Below are positions 9,196-17,750 of a DNA stretch of 64,000 nucleotides, one piece after another. The notes below the pieces were generated by a model. The model made no database searches and had not been told where the DNA came from. It saw only the letters and a list, made by a program, of their open reading frames with translations. A program made the translations under genes and the position numbers. Numbering within the stretch: position 1 is the stretch's first letter; the number at the start of each line of letters is the position of its first letter. The DNA is taken from positions 39,097-103,096 of the forward strand of contig CAMDDP010000004.1 of NCBI GenBank assembly GCA_945892775.1, given 5' to 3'. The DNA comes from Chitinophaga pinensis (lineage in GTDB: Bacteria > Bacteroidota > Bacteroidia > Chitinophagales > UBA10324).

Positions 9196-12132
9196 ATGAA
9201 GAAATTCTTCCTTCATCTCTCGTTTGTTTTCTCTGTTTTATTTTTAAATTATCACCTTTCCTTTTCGCAATCCATTCTTCCGACACCTGCTACTGACCGT
9301 ATAGCTGGAATTGAGAAAAGAAAATCGCTGGAAGAAAATTCACTGCTGAAAAATATGGCGTTCACAAGTATTGGTCCGAGCATTATGAGCGGACGATGTG
9401 TTGATTTAGAGGTGAACCCCAACGACCCGACAGAGTTTTATGTAGCCTATGCAAGTGGTGGGTTGTGGCATACAACAAATAATGGTCAGTCATTCACTCC
9501 GATTTTTGATAACGAAAATGTTTTGTCAATTGGTGATTTTGCTGTTGACTGGAATCATAACAAACAAATTTGGGTGGGAACGGGCGAATCAAACAGCAGT
9601 CGTTCATCGTATTCTGGAATTGGAATTTATAAAAGTTTTGATGGGGGCAAAAGTTGGCAGTACAAAGGTTTGCCTGAATCGCACCACATCGGAAAAATTT
9701 TATTGAGCGTAGCAGATACCAATACAATACTCGTTGGTGCAATGGGGCACTTGTATTCTTCAAATAAAGAAAGAGGAATTTATAAAACTACCGATGGAGG
9801 AAATACATGGATACAAGTATTGTATGTAAACGATTTAACTGGCGGTGCCGATTTGATTACCGACCCTTTAAATGCACAAATCATTTATGCGAGTATGTGG
9901 CAACGCGACCGTCGCGCATGGAATTTTTCAGAAAGCGGTGAAGGCAGCGGCCTTTACAAATCAACTGATGGCGGCGAAACATGGAAACTGATTACAACTT
10001 CCTCAATAGGTTTTCCGCACGATGCAGGAGTTGGAAGAATTGGTTTGGCCGTGTCTCATCAGAATTCAAATGTGTTGTATGCGATTCTCGATAATCAAAA
10101 CCACAAAGTGAAAGAAAAAGAAACCGATACCACAGCTTACACGGTTGATGATTTGAAAAATATCACTAAAGAAAATTTTCTTTTGCTTAACAACGACAAA
10201 CTAAAAATTTTTTTAGTTGAAAATGGATTTCCTGAAAAATATTCTGTCGATAAAGTGAAGGAGATGGTGAAGAAGGAAAAAATAAAGCCGGGGGCACTCA
10301 TTGATTATCTCAACGATGCAAATAATTCACTATTTAATACGCCCATCATCGGCGCTGAATTATATCGTAGTGATGATGCTGGAGCAACATGGAAAAAAAT
10401 TGACACAGTAAAATTGACCGGCCTTGTTTACACTTACGGTTATTATTTCGGGAAAATATTTCTATCGCCGTTAGACGATAAAAAAATTGTATTGTGTGGG
10501 GTGCCAATGATAATGTCGAAAGATGGCGGCACCACCTTCAAAACAATTGACGGCGATAACACACACGGCGATCATCATGCAGTTTGGTTCGATGCAAAGA
10601 AGGATGGACACATGATTATTGGAAATGATGGTGGGGTAAACATTTCTTACGATTTTGGTGAAAACTGGTTCAAGTGTAACACTCCTGCAGTCGGACAGTT
10701 TTATAGTGTAACCGTTGACAATGACAAACCATACAATGTGTATGGTGGCTTGCAGGATAATGGGGTGTGGACGGGTTCTTCCGATTACACCCAGTCAACT
10801 AATTGGATGCAGGAAGGACAATATCCTTACAAATTTATTTATGGGGGTGATGGAATGCAGGTGCAGGTGGATACGCGCGACAATACAACCGTGTATGCGG
10901 GCTCGCAGTTTGGTTACTACGGAAAAATAAATAAGACCACAACCGAATCAGAAGAAGTGCGACCAACAATTGATTTAGGTGAAAGTCCGTTGCGCTATAA
11001 TTGGCAAACTCCGATTCTCCTTTCGAAATTCAATCAGGATATTCTCTATTTCGGCACCAACAAATTATATCGAAGCATGAATCAGGGGAAATCATTCGAA
11101 CCCATTTCAGCTGACTTAACTAATCACGATAAAACCGGAGATGTGCCTTACAACACAATCACTACAATTTCTGAATCGCCGCTTCGCTTCGGAGAAATTT
11201 ATATCGGTACTGATGATGGAAACATTCAACTCACAAAAGATGGCGGCAACACTTGGATAAAAATCTCTTCTTCGCTTCCGCAAAATCTTTATGTAAGCCG
11301 CGTGACTGCATCTACATTTTCTGAGAGCAGAATTTATATTTCGATGAATGGTTATCGCTTCGATAATTTTTCTCCGTACTTGTATATGAGTGATGATTTC
11401 GGAAAAACATGGAAACAAATCGGAACTGATTTACCATTTGAGCCAATCAATGTGGTGAAAGAAGACCCGAAGAATGAAAACATTATTTATGTGGGAACTG
11501 ATAATGGATTGTATGTATCACTCAGCCGCGGAAAAAATTTCATGGCAATGAATGGTGCGCTGCCAAGAGTGGCAATTCATGACATTGCGATTCAAACCAC
11601 GGCAAATGAAATTGTGCTGGGCACTCATGGTCGCTCGCTTTACAAAACAAGTTTGGCTTTGATTCAGCAGCTGACCGATAGTGTGTTGAATGAAAACATT
11701 CATCCGTTCACCATCAATGATTTTAACTATAACAAAAATCTCGGGAAGAAATTTTCTTCGTTCTACGAACCAGTGCAAATGAAAATTTCTATTCCGTTTT
11801 ATGTAAAGCAAAAAGGAAGCACCACTCTTCAGATAAAATCTGACAGCGGAATTGTGGTTGCAACTATAAAAGACACCAGCGAAGCAGGAATCAATTTCGT
11901 GAAATACAATTTAGCAGTTGATGCAAATGCAATTGATGTATTTAAAAATTCACTACCCGAAAAAGACAAAAATAATTTTGTGAAAGCCGATGATGGAAAT
12001 TATTATCTTACTCCCGGCAAGTACACCGTTCAATTTACAACTGCTGATGGTGTAACAGCGAAAACTTCTTTCGCCATAAAGAAAAAAGAGAAGAAGGAAA
12101 AAATAGAGGAGAGAGAGGTTGAGGGGATTTAA
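9196..12132 (+). CDS. Secreted sortilin/BNR-type beta-propeller protein
   Basis: A 978-residue exported protein. A signal peptide (about 1-24) is followed by two large propeller domains built from BNR/Asp-box units, seen as repeats of the type S-x-D-G-G-x-T-W (SFDGGKSWQ, TTDGGNTWI, STDGGETWK, SDDAGATWK, TKDGGNTWI, SDDFGKTWK). This is the VPS10/sortilin and glycosyl-hydrolase-like (GH74-like) arrangement common in Bacteroidota. A Lys/Glu-rich helical insertion (about residues 308-385) interrupts the first propeller. The last 130 residues look beta-sandwich-like and end in a Lys/Glu run, not a T9SS domain. Neither substrate nor catalysis is evident; GH74-like xyloglucanase function should not be assumed. 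Confidence 0.75.
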   Translation: MKKFFLHLSFVFSVLFLNYHLSFSQSILPTPATDRIAGIEKRKSLEENSLLKNMAFTSIGPSIMSGRCVDLEVNPNDPTEFYVAYASGGLWHTTNNGQSFTPIFDNENVLSIGDFAVDWNHNKQIWVGTGESNSSRSSYSGIGIYKSFDGGKSWQYKGLPESHHIGKILLSVADTNTILVGAMGHLYSSNKERGIYKTTDGGNTWIQVLYVNDLTGGADLITDPLNAQIIYASMWQRDRRAWNFSESGEGSGLYKSTDGGETWKLITTSSIGFPHDAGVGRIGLAVSHQNSNVLYAILDNQNHKVKEKETDTTAYTVDDLKNITKENFLLLNNDKLKIFLVENGFPEKYSVDKVKEMVKKEKIKPGALIDYLNDANNSLFNTPIIGAELYRSDDAGATWKKIDTVKLTGLVYTYGYYFGKIFLSPLDDKKIVLCGVPMIMSKDGGTTFKTIDGDNTHGDHHAVWFDAKKDGHMIIGNDGGVNISYDFGENWFKCNTPAVGQFYSVTVDNDKPYNVYGGLQDNGVWTGSSDYTQSTNWMQEGQYPYKFIYGGDGMQVQVDTRDNTTVYAGSQFGYYGKINKTTTESEEVRPTIDLGESPLRYNWQTPILLSKFNQDILYFGTNKLYRSMNQGKSFEPISADLTNHDKTGDVPYNTITTISESPLRFGEIYIGTDDGNIQLTKDGGNTWIKISSSLPQNLYVSRVTASTFSESRIYISMNGYRFDNFSPYLYMSDDFGKTWKQIGTDLPFEPINVVKEDPKNENIIYVGTDNGLYVSLSRGKNFMAMNGALPRVAIHDIAIQTTANEIVLGTHGRSLYKTSLALIQQLTDSVLNENIHPFTINDFNYNKNLGKKFSSFYEPVQMKISIPFYVKQKGSTTLQIKSDSGIVVATIKDTSEAGINFVKYNLAVDANAIDVFKNSLPEKDKNNFVKADDGNYYLTPGKYTVQFTTADGVTAKTSFAIKKKEKKEKIEEREVEGI

Positions 12133-12139
12133 AATTTTC

Positions 12140-12180
12140 CCGGTCAGTTCAAAGCGCTTGCAGCGTTTGAGCCGGTTTTT
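12140..12180 (+). terminator. Rho-independent terminator after the propeller gene
   Basis: A stem pairs 12149-12158 with 12162-12170, with one bulged G and a 3-base loop. A CCGG/CCGG pair (12140-12143 with 12172-12175) extends it, and T5 follows at 12176-12180. It ends 8 bases before the stop of the convergent nuclease gene. Confidence 0.55.
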
Positions 12181-12187
12181 AAAAACC

Positions 12188-13531
12188 CTACTGCACAGGA
12201 ACACTATCAACAGTAGATTCCACAGTACTCTGAATAGAAGTTGAAACCGTCGAAAGAAAATCATATCCGGTAAGAGACTCAATATTGTCAACCGAAGTGC
12301 GATAATAATCCCAAGTGTGCGCAGTTACCGTTTGAGTATTCGGAAGATCAATCGCAATCACTCTTGTTTGTGCACTCACGCGCGATGCATCATTTGTTCC
12401 AAGTGGAAGTACCACCACAACTTTCCAGACATGAGCAGGAACATTTATGTTTCCGTTTGAAATGGTGTAAGTCACACCACCATTACTTCCTGTTCCGCCG
12501 CTACCGTAACCGCCGCTGATGATGTACAATTCATTTCCCTGATACAAAAGAGTGCGGCAGTAGTTTTCAAAATTCGCCCAGGTCTGCTGATTATTCTGTG
12601 GCGCTTGCGGAACAATATTATCCATCTGAAAAGTTGCGGCATTGTCCACATTATTCAAGTCGCGATCTTCAGAAGGACACATGTGTCCACGATCGAAACC
12701 AGAACCGGTGTAGTTAGAAGTAGTGGCAATAAAAAACGAAGAAGGCAATCCGTAATCAGGACTGAAACAATTGCAACGCAGAGCCGCACCCTTCCACGCA
12801 AGACTCAAGTGCCAGCTCACCCAATTGGGTTCGCCTTTCGAATTGTTGTACGACAAAATGTATTGTGGTTTTGATTGCAGATAATTATCCGGCGAATTAA
12901 TATCTGTAACTGCGCCCGAAGGATTTCCCATTTCTAAATTGTTATCTTCAGTGGGCGCACTGCCGTAATCATAAACTGTAAACTCATCAACGTTTAATTT
13001 TCCTCCGCTCGATTTTCTCAGTTCGAAACGAATGTTGCCGGTGATGTTTACCTGAAAAGTTGCTGTGTTCAATGTTGTACTGCTTGTTGTAATGGTGCTC
13101 CCGGTTTGCGTCCAGCTCATTCCGCTGTTGGTTGAATAATATAATTTCCATGAGCTGTTAGATTCAGAGCCGTACTTAGCGTGACGAACATTTACTTGAC
13201 TTGCGCCATTGCTCAGGTTAAATTTCATAGTGAGCTTTCCGCTGTTTTGAATTCTCGCGCTTTTTGTTCCTACTTTTCTGTCACTCGTTGAGGTTCCAAT
13301 CAGTACATCACTTAAATTCCAAATTCCGGTTGTGAGCGTTACATCAGCAGCGGTGTAAGATGTTTTAGTTCCTGCTTCAAATCCTTCAGGAAAACCACCG
13401 TCATATAATCTGAAGGAGGAAAAATTATTCTTAAAACTATTTGCGGGGTGATTGGTTTCTTTTTGACAAGAAAAAAAGATCACCGAGATAGTTAATGCAG
13501 TTGCTGTAAATCTGAAAATTGTTTTTTTCAT
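12188..13531 (-). CDS. Exported DNA/RNA non-specific endonuclease lipoprotein
   Basis: A 447-residue protein from the ATG at 13531; the longer reading frame to 13588 lacks a signal sequence at its start. The lipobox VIFFSC places the lipidated cysteine at Cys22. Residues about 50-190 form a beta-sandwich resembling domains found beside Bacteroidota nucleases (GFEAGTKTSYT, SARIQNSGKL, LRKSSGGKLNVDEFTVYD). The catalytic NUC1 (beta-beta-alpha metal) domain covers about 225-440, with the DRGHM signature at 280-284; His283 is the general base. The metal asparagine is probably in the NNQQTWANFE segment. It probably degrades extracellular DNA and RNA for nutrients. No immunity-type partner is adjacent, so a toxin role is unlikely. 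Confidence 0.88.
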   Translation of the reverse strand: MKKTIFRFTATALTISVIFFSCQKETNHPANSFKNNFSSFRLYDGGFPEGFEAGTKTSYTAADVTLTTGIWNLSDVLIGTSTSDRKVGTKSARIQNSGKLTMKFNLSNGASQVNVRHAKYGSESNSSWKLYYSTNSGMSWTQTGSTITTSSTTLNTATFQVNITGNIRFELRKSSGGKLNVDEFTVYDYGSAPTEDNNLEMGNPSGAVTDINSPDNYLQSKPQYILSYNNSKGEPNWVSWHLSLAWKGAALRCNCFSPDYGLPSSFFIATTSNYTGSGFDRGHMCPSEDRDLNNVDNAATFQMDNIVPQAPQNNQQTWANFENYCRTLLYQGNELYIISGGYGSGGTGSNGGVTYTISNGNINVPAHVWKVVVVLPLGTNDASRVSAQTRVIAIDLPNTQTVTAHTWDYYRTSVDNIESLTGYDFLSTVSTSIQSTVESTVDSVPVQ

Positions 13532-13934
13532 TGCGAGAATTTCTTGATTGTAAATATATACTGTTGTTTTCTTGCTTCGATTATACAAGATTTTTGATTT
13601 TGTTTTCGGTAATTATTTATTGTATTTTTTTCCGGAAAACAAATTCTCTGTTCAGTCCGGATTTCAGCCACGATGAAATAATTATTCCGGTTGAAAATCC
13701 CGGGACTCAAGTCGGGTCTTATAGTCGGTTTTATTGAGGGCGGAGATTTTCTTCCCCGCCGCGTCTAAGTATTGCCTTGAGTTGTGTGAGGACACGGTGG
13801 AACAAAGCGCGCAAACCGCCGTGGCCACCCCACGCCTAATTCCAATGTTGCGGTGAGACATGGTGGGACCAACAATCTAAGCTCTTTTTAAAAATTTTTT
13901 TTCTTCTCTTTCAAATCATTTTTATCTTGCTCTC
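13532..13934. other. Intergenic stretch with a GC-rich, hairpin-forming island
   Basis: No convincing gene lies here. The flanks are AT-rich, but 13690-13880 is clearly richer in G and C. It can form several short hairpins: CCCG..ACT/AGT..CGGG at 13699-13716, GGCGG/CCGCC at 13739-13760, and the palindrome GTGGCCAC near 13821-13828. A motif close to GTGAGACAYGGTGG occurs twice, near 13786-13800 and 13853-13866. A repeat element or a structured RNA would explain this; neither matches a family I recognise. Confidence 0.4.
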
Positions 13935-14645
13935 ATGAATACATATCCTGAAAACTTTACAGTGAAGCATTGGGCAGAAGAAGATCAGCCGCGCGAAAAA
14001 TTATTGTTGAAAGGAAAACAAGCTTTAAGCGATGCCGAGTTAATTGCAATCCTTCTAAGAAGTGGTGTGCGAAATGAACCTGTTACGGAAGTTTCAAAAA
14101 AAATATTAAATGCAGTTGGCAATAATTTAAATAAACTTGGCAAACTTTCGGTTCAGGAATTGTTAGAAAAAAAAATAAAAGGAATCGGCGAAACAAAAGC
14201 TATCACCATAGTTGCGGCATTAGAATTAGGCAGAAGACGACAAAAATCAGAGGCGCTGGAATTAAATAAAGTAACTGCAAGCCGTGATGTTTTTAATTTC
14301 ATGCAACCAACTATTGGCGAGCTTAATCATGAAGAGTTTCATGTGTTATTTATGAATAGAGCCAATAAAGTAATTCAGAGTGAACGAATTAGTTCTGGTG
14401 GAATTACAGGAACTGTAGCTGATGCGCGTATTATTTTCAATTATGCAGTTCGTTACAATGCGGTTTCAATTATTCTTTGTCACAATCACCCTTCTGGCAA
14501 TTTAAAGCCGAGCGAAAAGGATCTTGATATGACGAATAAAATGGTGGCGGCCGGAAAGATGCTCGATATAAAAGTGCTCGATCATATTATAGTTTCTGAA
14601 AAAGCGTACTATAGTTTTGCCGATGAAGGGCTTATTAGTTTCTGA
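13935..14645 (+). CDS. radC: RadC family JAMM-domain protein
   Basis: A 236-residue protein. The N-terminal helix-hairpin-helix region (about 65-100, KIKGIGETKAI) could touch DNA. The C-terminal JAMM/MPN metal-binding domain has the HxH-x10-D pattern in HNHPSGNLKPSEKD: His183, His185, Asp196. The name dates from a DNA-repair phenotype in E. coli later attributed to another gene, so the molecular role remains open. The ATG start agrees with the family N-terminus (YTIKHWAEEDRPREKL-type). It is flanked by the GC-rich island upstream and a bidirectional terminator downstream. Confidence 0.93.
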   Translation: MNTYPENFTVKHWAEEDQPREKLLLKGKQALSDAELIAILLRSGVRNEPVTEVSKKILNAVGNNLNKLGKLSVQELLEKKIKGIGETKAITIVAALELGRRRQKSEALELNKVTASRDVFNFMQPTIGELNHEEFHVLFMNRANKVIQSERISSGGITGTVADARIIFNYAVRYNAVSIILCHNHPSGNLKPSEKDLDMTNKMVAAGKMLDIKVLDHIIVSEKAYYSFADEGLISF

Positions 14646-14674
14646 TTTTATTTTGATAGTGTTATAAAAAACAA

Positions 14675-14700
14675 AACCCCGATTCGTATGAATCAGGGTT
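14675..14700. terminator. Bidirectional terminator between radC and a secreted small protein
   Basis: AACCC-GATTC pairs with GAATC-GGGTT around a GTAT loop, with one C/A mismatch. A T-rich run (14703-14718) follows on the plus strand and an A-run precedes it (14666-14676), so it can stop radC from the left and the convergent gene from the right. Confidence 0.8.
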
Positions 14701-14723
14701 GTGTTTTTTGTCTTTTTTAAAAA

Positions 14724-15080
14724 TTATTTTGGAGTAGTTCCTAGGTTTTGTGTTCCCATCACTTCTTTTTGGGCCTCCACTTTTTTCTTATCATTTTTTA
14801 CTGAGGGTGTGCTAGCAGTACTGCTTGCTCCTGCGCAGGCAGATGCGCCTGTTTTTTTCTGACAACAAGTAGGGGTCTCTTTTGTTGCAGTACAAGTGCG
14901 GGTACCTGCTTCTGTTTTTTTTGAGTCAGGTGTATTCACACTTGAAGTGCTAATTACTTGATCTTTTTTAGGAGAAACAGTCTCCTTTTTTTGTTTATCA
15001 GTACTTACTGAAGTTTGTGCGCTTGAAGTTCCAACTTGGATAAAGCAAAGCACCATTGCAAGATAAAAAATTTTTTTCAT
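14724..15080 (-). CDS. Small secreted low-complexity protein with a cysteine-rich segment
   Basis: A 118-residue protein that I do not recognise. A clear signal peptide (about 1-21, ending GTSSAQ) precedes a low-complexity Lys/Thr/Ser/Val-rich chain. A short cysteine cluster lies in the middle (TRTCTATKETPTCCQKK, then SACAGASS), five cysteines in about 25 residues. The cluster could bind metal or form disulfides; the rest is probably disordered. A terminator follows its stop. Codon use resembles its neighbours. Confidence 0.65.
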   Translation of the reverse strand: MKKIFYLAMVLCFIQVGTSSAQTSVSTDKQKKETVSPKKDQVISTSSVNTPDSKKTEAGTRTCTATKETPTCCQKKTGASACAGASSTASTPSVKNDKKKVEAQKEVMGTQNLGTTPK

Positions 15081-15146
15081 GGGGTTCTTAATTTTGTTTT
15101 CATATCAAATGTAATTCAATTTGATTAAAATCACCCAATATTATTT

Positions 15147-15800
15147 TTAAAACTGAGCAATTATGCTTTCTCCCCCCTTTACCACTTGCTGAAGGGTCAC
15201 CTCTACTTTTGAACCTATGGGCAAAAACAAGTCTACTCGCGACCCGAACTTAATAAAACCCATTTCAGAGCCTTGCAAAACCGTTTCTCCGCCCTTTAAA
15301 TAACAAACAATTTTACGAGCAACTTTCCCTGCAATCTGCCTAAATAGAACCGAAGCCAATCTGTTGCTTATTACTACAGTATTTCGTTCATTTTCAGTAG
15401 AAGATTTCGGGTGCCAGGCCACCAAGTACTTGCCGGGATGATATTTTACATAATCTACCCTTCCTTTTATTGGATTTCGATTGATATGTACATTAGCAGG
15501 CGACATAAAAATTGAAATCTGAATTCGGCGGTCATTAAAATATTCACGCTCTTCGGTTTCTTCAATTACCACCACCTTTCCATCACACGGCGAAACAATA
15601 AACCCATCGTTCTGAATTAAACTTCTTTTAGGATTTCTGAAAAATGAAGCGACCATTAAAAAGAAAGTTGCTGAGGCACAGATCAAAATAAGGTGAATAG
15701 TGGTTTCAGTACTTAGTGCCCAATAAACTCCCAAATTTATAGCAACTAAAATAATGGCCAGTAGGATAAGAGTGGTAAAACCTTCTTTATGTATGTACAT
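15147..15800 (-). CDS. psd: Phosphatidylserine decarboxylase family protein
   Basis: A membrane-associated pyruvoyl enzyme that decarboxylates phosphatidylserine to phosphatidylethanolamine, the main Bacteroidota phospholipid. At 217 residues it belongs to the short Psd type. Two hydrophobic segments (about 8-28 and 36-54) precede the catalytic domain. The autocleavage site is FGSRVD, where Ser187 becomes the pyruvoyl group after the proenzyme splits into beta and alpha chains. Other signatures are SPCDGKV (70-76) and FMSPANVHINRNP (98-110). Downstream of cdsA on the same strand with a 73-base gap, it forms part of a phospholipid cluster. Confidence 0.93.
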   Translation of the reverse strand: MYIHKEGFTTLILLAIILVAINLGVYWALSTETTIHLILICASATFFLMVASFFRNPKRSLIQNDGFIVSPCDGKVVVIEETEEREYFNDRRIQISIFMSPANVHINRNPIKGRVDYVKYHPGKYLVAWHPKSSTENERNTVVISNRLASVLFRQIAGKVARKIVCYLKGGETVLQGSEMGFIKFGSRVDLFLPIGSKVEVTLQQVVKGGESIIAQF

Positions 15801-15873
15801 CAGTAATAATTTCTTTCACAAATTTAAAACAAGATTGTGGTGTAAAAAGGCATGATCTTCTTATTGAAAAACA

Positions 15874-16734
15874 TTATAAAAAAAAAGTTAAAAGCAGATA
15901 GGCAAAAACAAATGGAATACAAAAAATAAAAGCATCGAATCGATCCAGAAAGCCGCCATGGCCAGGCATTATACTTCCCGAATCTTTTATTCCTAAGTTT
16001 CTTTTTAGCATACTCTCAAACAAATCACCAAGGGTTCCCACAACAGAAGCAATGAGTGCAATCACTATCCAGTCTTGCAGTTTTATGGTGTCAAGCAACA
16101 TTGAAATTAAAAACGCAACAATAAGTGTCATTATCGTTCCGCCAAAAAAACCCTCCCAACTTTTTTTTGGTGAAATAGAAGAAAATAATTTATGCCGGCC
16201 AAATAATGACCCTGTGATATAGGCAAAAGTGTCGTTGGTCCAGATTAAAAGTAATAACCCGAGCACAGCATTTATTTTTCCAGGAAACCAAGGGCAATTA
16301 TGGTCCGATACAAAAAAAACTATTAAATGAAGAAGGCCAAATGGAATGGATATATAAAAAATCCCCAATAAATTAAATGATGTATTTTGAAAAGTTCTTT
16401 GTTCTCCTGAAAAAAGTTCAACACAAAACATTAAGAACAAAAGAGGAATTATCATTAAAATAAGTCCTGATAAAAAAAAGTTTAAGAAGGGGAAAAGAAA
16501 AAATGCATAAGCCGTTAACCCAAATAATGTTGAAAGGATGCGAAATGTTTTTTTCTTTCTTTCAGAATAACTTTGAATAGTACTAATAAGTCCGAAATAC
16601 TCCCACAAACATCCACCACAAATCAAAGTGGTTAAAACAATAAAACTAAGTTGATTAAATAGTAACCCTCCAAGCATTACCACTCCAAATACAATAGCAG
16701 AGAGAATTCGAGTTATAAAAACTTTTTTATCCAT
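15874..16734 (-). CDS. cdsA: Phosphatidate cytidylyltransferase (CDP-diglyceride synthase)
   Basis: Makes CDP-diacylglycerol from phosphatidic acid and CTP in the inner membrane, supplying the precursor that is eventually decarboxylated by the neighbouring Psd. The 286 residues contain about eight membrane segments. The family signature near the C-terminus is present: KKSWEGFFGG, then GDLFESMLKRNLGIKDSG and PGHGGFLDRFDA, with the acidic metal-binding residues intact. Its start overlaps the end of the CPBP gene upstream by 8 bases, which indicates translational coupling. Confidence 0.95.
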   Translation of the reverse strand: MDKKVFITRILSAIVFGVVMLGGLLFNQLSFIVLTTLICGGCLWEYFGLISTIQSYSERKKKTFRILSTLFGLTAYAFFLFPFLNFFLSGLILMIIPLLFLMFCVELFSGEQRTFQNTSFNLLGIFYISIPFGLLHLIVFFVSDHNCPWFPGKINAVLGLLLLIWTNDTFAYITGSLFGRHKLFSSISPKKSWEGFFGGTIMTLIVAFLISMLLDTIKLQDWIVIALIASVVGTLGDLFESMLKRNLGIKDSGSIMPGHGGFLDRFDAFIFCIPFVFAYLLLTFFL

Positions 16735-17713
16735 AGTTATTGTCGGGAAAGATTGAGTCGGGAATTATTTCTGGTTCGGTTTTTTTTTCTATCACCCGTT
16801 TACGATATACAATTATAAGCAAGCCCAACATGATTAACGAAAATAAAAGCGTGATAGACCATGGCATGCTTTCATCACTTTGAGCATCAAAAGAAATTAT
16901 TCCGCTTTGAAAAAGATAAACCATTATTACTTGTGAAGCATTGTTGATGAAGTGTGCCCCAATATTTACAAGCATGCTATTGCTCCAAAAGAATAAATAT
17001 CCAAGCAAGGCACCAAGTAAAACGCGGGGAATAAATCCATAAAAATCAAGATGTATAAAACTGAATAACATAGCAGTTATCCAAATTGATAAGTGAACAC
17101 TTTTAAAACTTTCTCTTAATAATTGTTGAATAACCCCTCTAAAAAAAAGTTCTTCAGCAATAGCTGGTATTAAAGCGATAACAAAAACATTAATTATTAA
17201 ATCTTGTGCCTTTGGCATAAATAAAAATAAATCAGTTAGCAGTTTGTTTCCTTTTTCCGATTCTAAAAATCCTTTTCCTAAACCACCAAGCCATTCGGGA
17301 TCAATCATTTTATTCAGAGTATAAATTTCATTGACCAATGGAGCCGATAAAAAAATGAGCGCCATGCCAAGCCCCAACATTAAGATTGATGGTTTAGTTT
17401 TTATTTTTAAAAAATCAATTCCAATTCCTTTTGTTAATCCGAATATTAACGCAGGAATTAAAAATGTTCCGATGGTTGAAAAAAGCTGAATGAGTTTTAT
17501 GGCATTCACATCGTTGCCGTTCTCTTTTATTCCTTCTGAATCTTTCATTACTTTTGTTAGCAACGTATCGGCGCCGTCAATTCCAAAGAGTGGACCTACG
17601 AGCATCATGGCTGCAATAGTGAAAATATAAGTGCAGGCAAATACCAAAAACAACAACAACATCAATTGAATAAAAACAGGCTGTCGATTTAAAAATCCTT
17701 TTTGTTCGATCAT
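16727..17713 (-). CDS. CPBP family intramembrane glutamic protease
   Basis: A polytopic membrane protein of the Rce1/Abi (CPBP) family, 328 residues from the ATG at 17713. An in-frame ATG 30 bases upstream is possible but would leave only 7 bases to dusB. The catalytic motifs are present: EELFFRG (Glu187, Glu188, Arg192), then FSFIHLDFYGF (His221) and HFINN (His254). Family members cleave membrane-embedded or prenylated substrates, and several act on peptides or anchor surface proteins; the substrate here is unknown. It overlaps cdsA by 8 bases and heads the phospholipid cluster. Confidence 0.88.
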   Translation of the reverse strand: MIEQKGFLNRQPVFIQLMLLLFLVFACTYIFTIAAMMLVGPLFGIDGADTLLTKVMKDSEGIKENGNDVNAIKLIQLFSTIGTFLIPALIFGLTKGIGIDFLKIKTKPSILMLGLGMALIFLSAPLVNEIYTLNKMIDPEWLGGLGKGFLESEKGNKLLTDLFLFMPKAQDLIINVFVIALIPAIAEELFFRGVIQQLLRESFKSVHLSIWITAMLFSFIHLDFYGFIPRVLLGALLGYLFFWSNSMLVNIGAHFINNASQVIMVYLFQSGIISFDAQSDESMPWSITLLFSLIMLGLLIIVYRKRVIEKKTEPEIIPDSIFPDNNYG

Positions 17714-17728
17714 AAAAATAGAATGGGG

Positions 17729-17738
17729 TAAATTTACA
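17729..17738. promoter_or_regulatory. Palindromic -7-like element shared by two divergent genes
   Basis: GTAAATTTAC is a perfect 10-base palindrome in the short gap between the CPBP gene and dusB. Read either way it gives TAAATTTA, one base off the TAnnTTTG -7 box. It lies about 12-16 bases from both start codons. No clear -33 TTG is seen, so a bidirectional promoter or an operator are both possible. Confidence 0.3.
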
Positions 17739-17750
17739 CGCACAATTCAA

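Noticed and set aside
12188..13531. Exported nuclease as a contact-dependent toxin
   Set aside because: It is a lipoprotein with its own signal peptide, without toxin delivery domains or an adjacent immunity gene; a nutritional nuclease is more likely.
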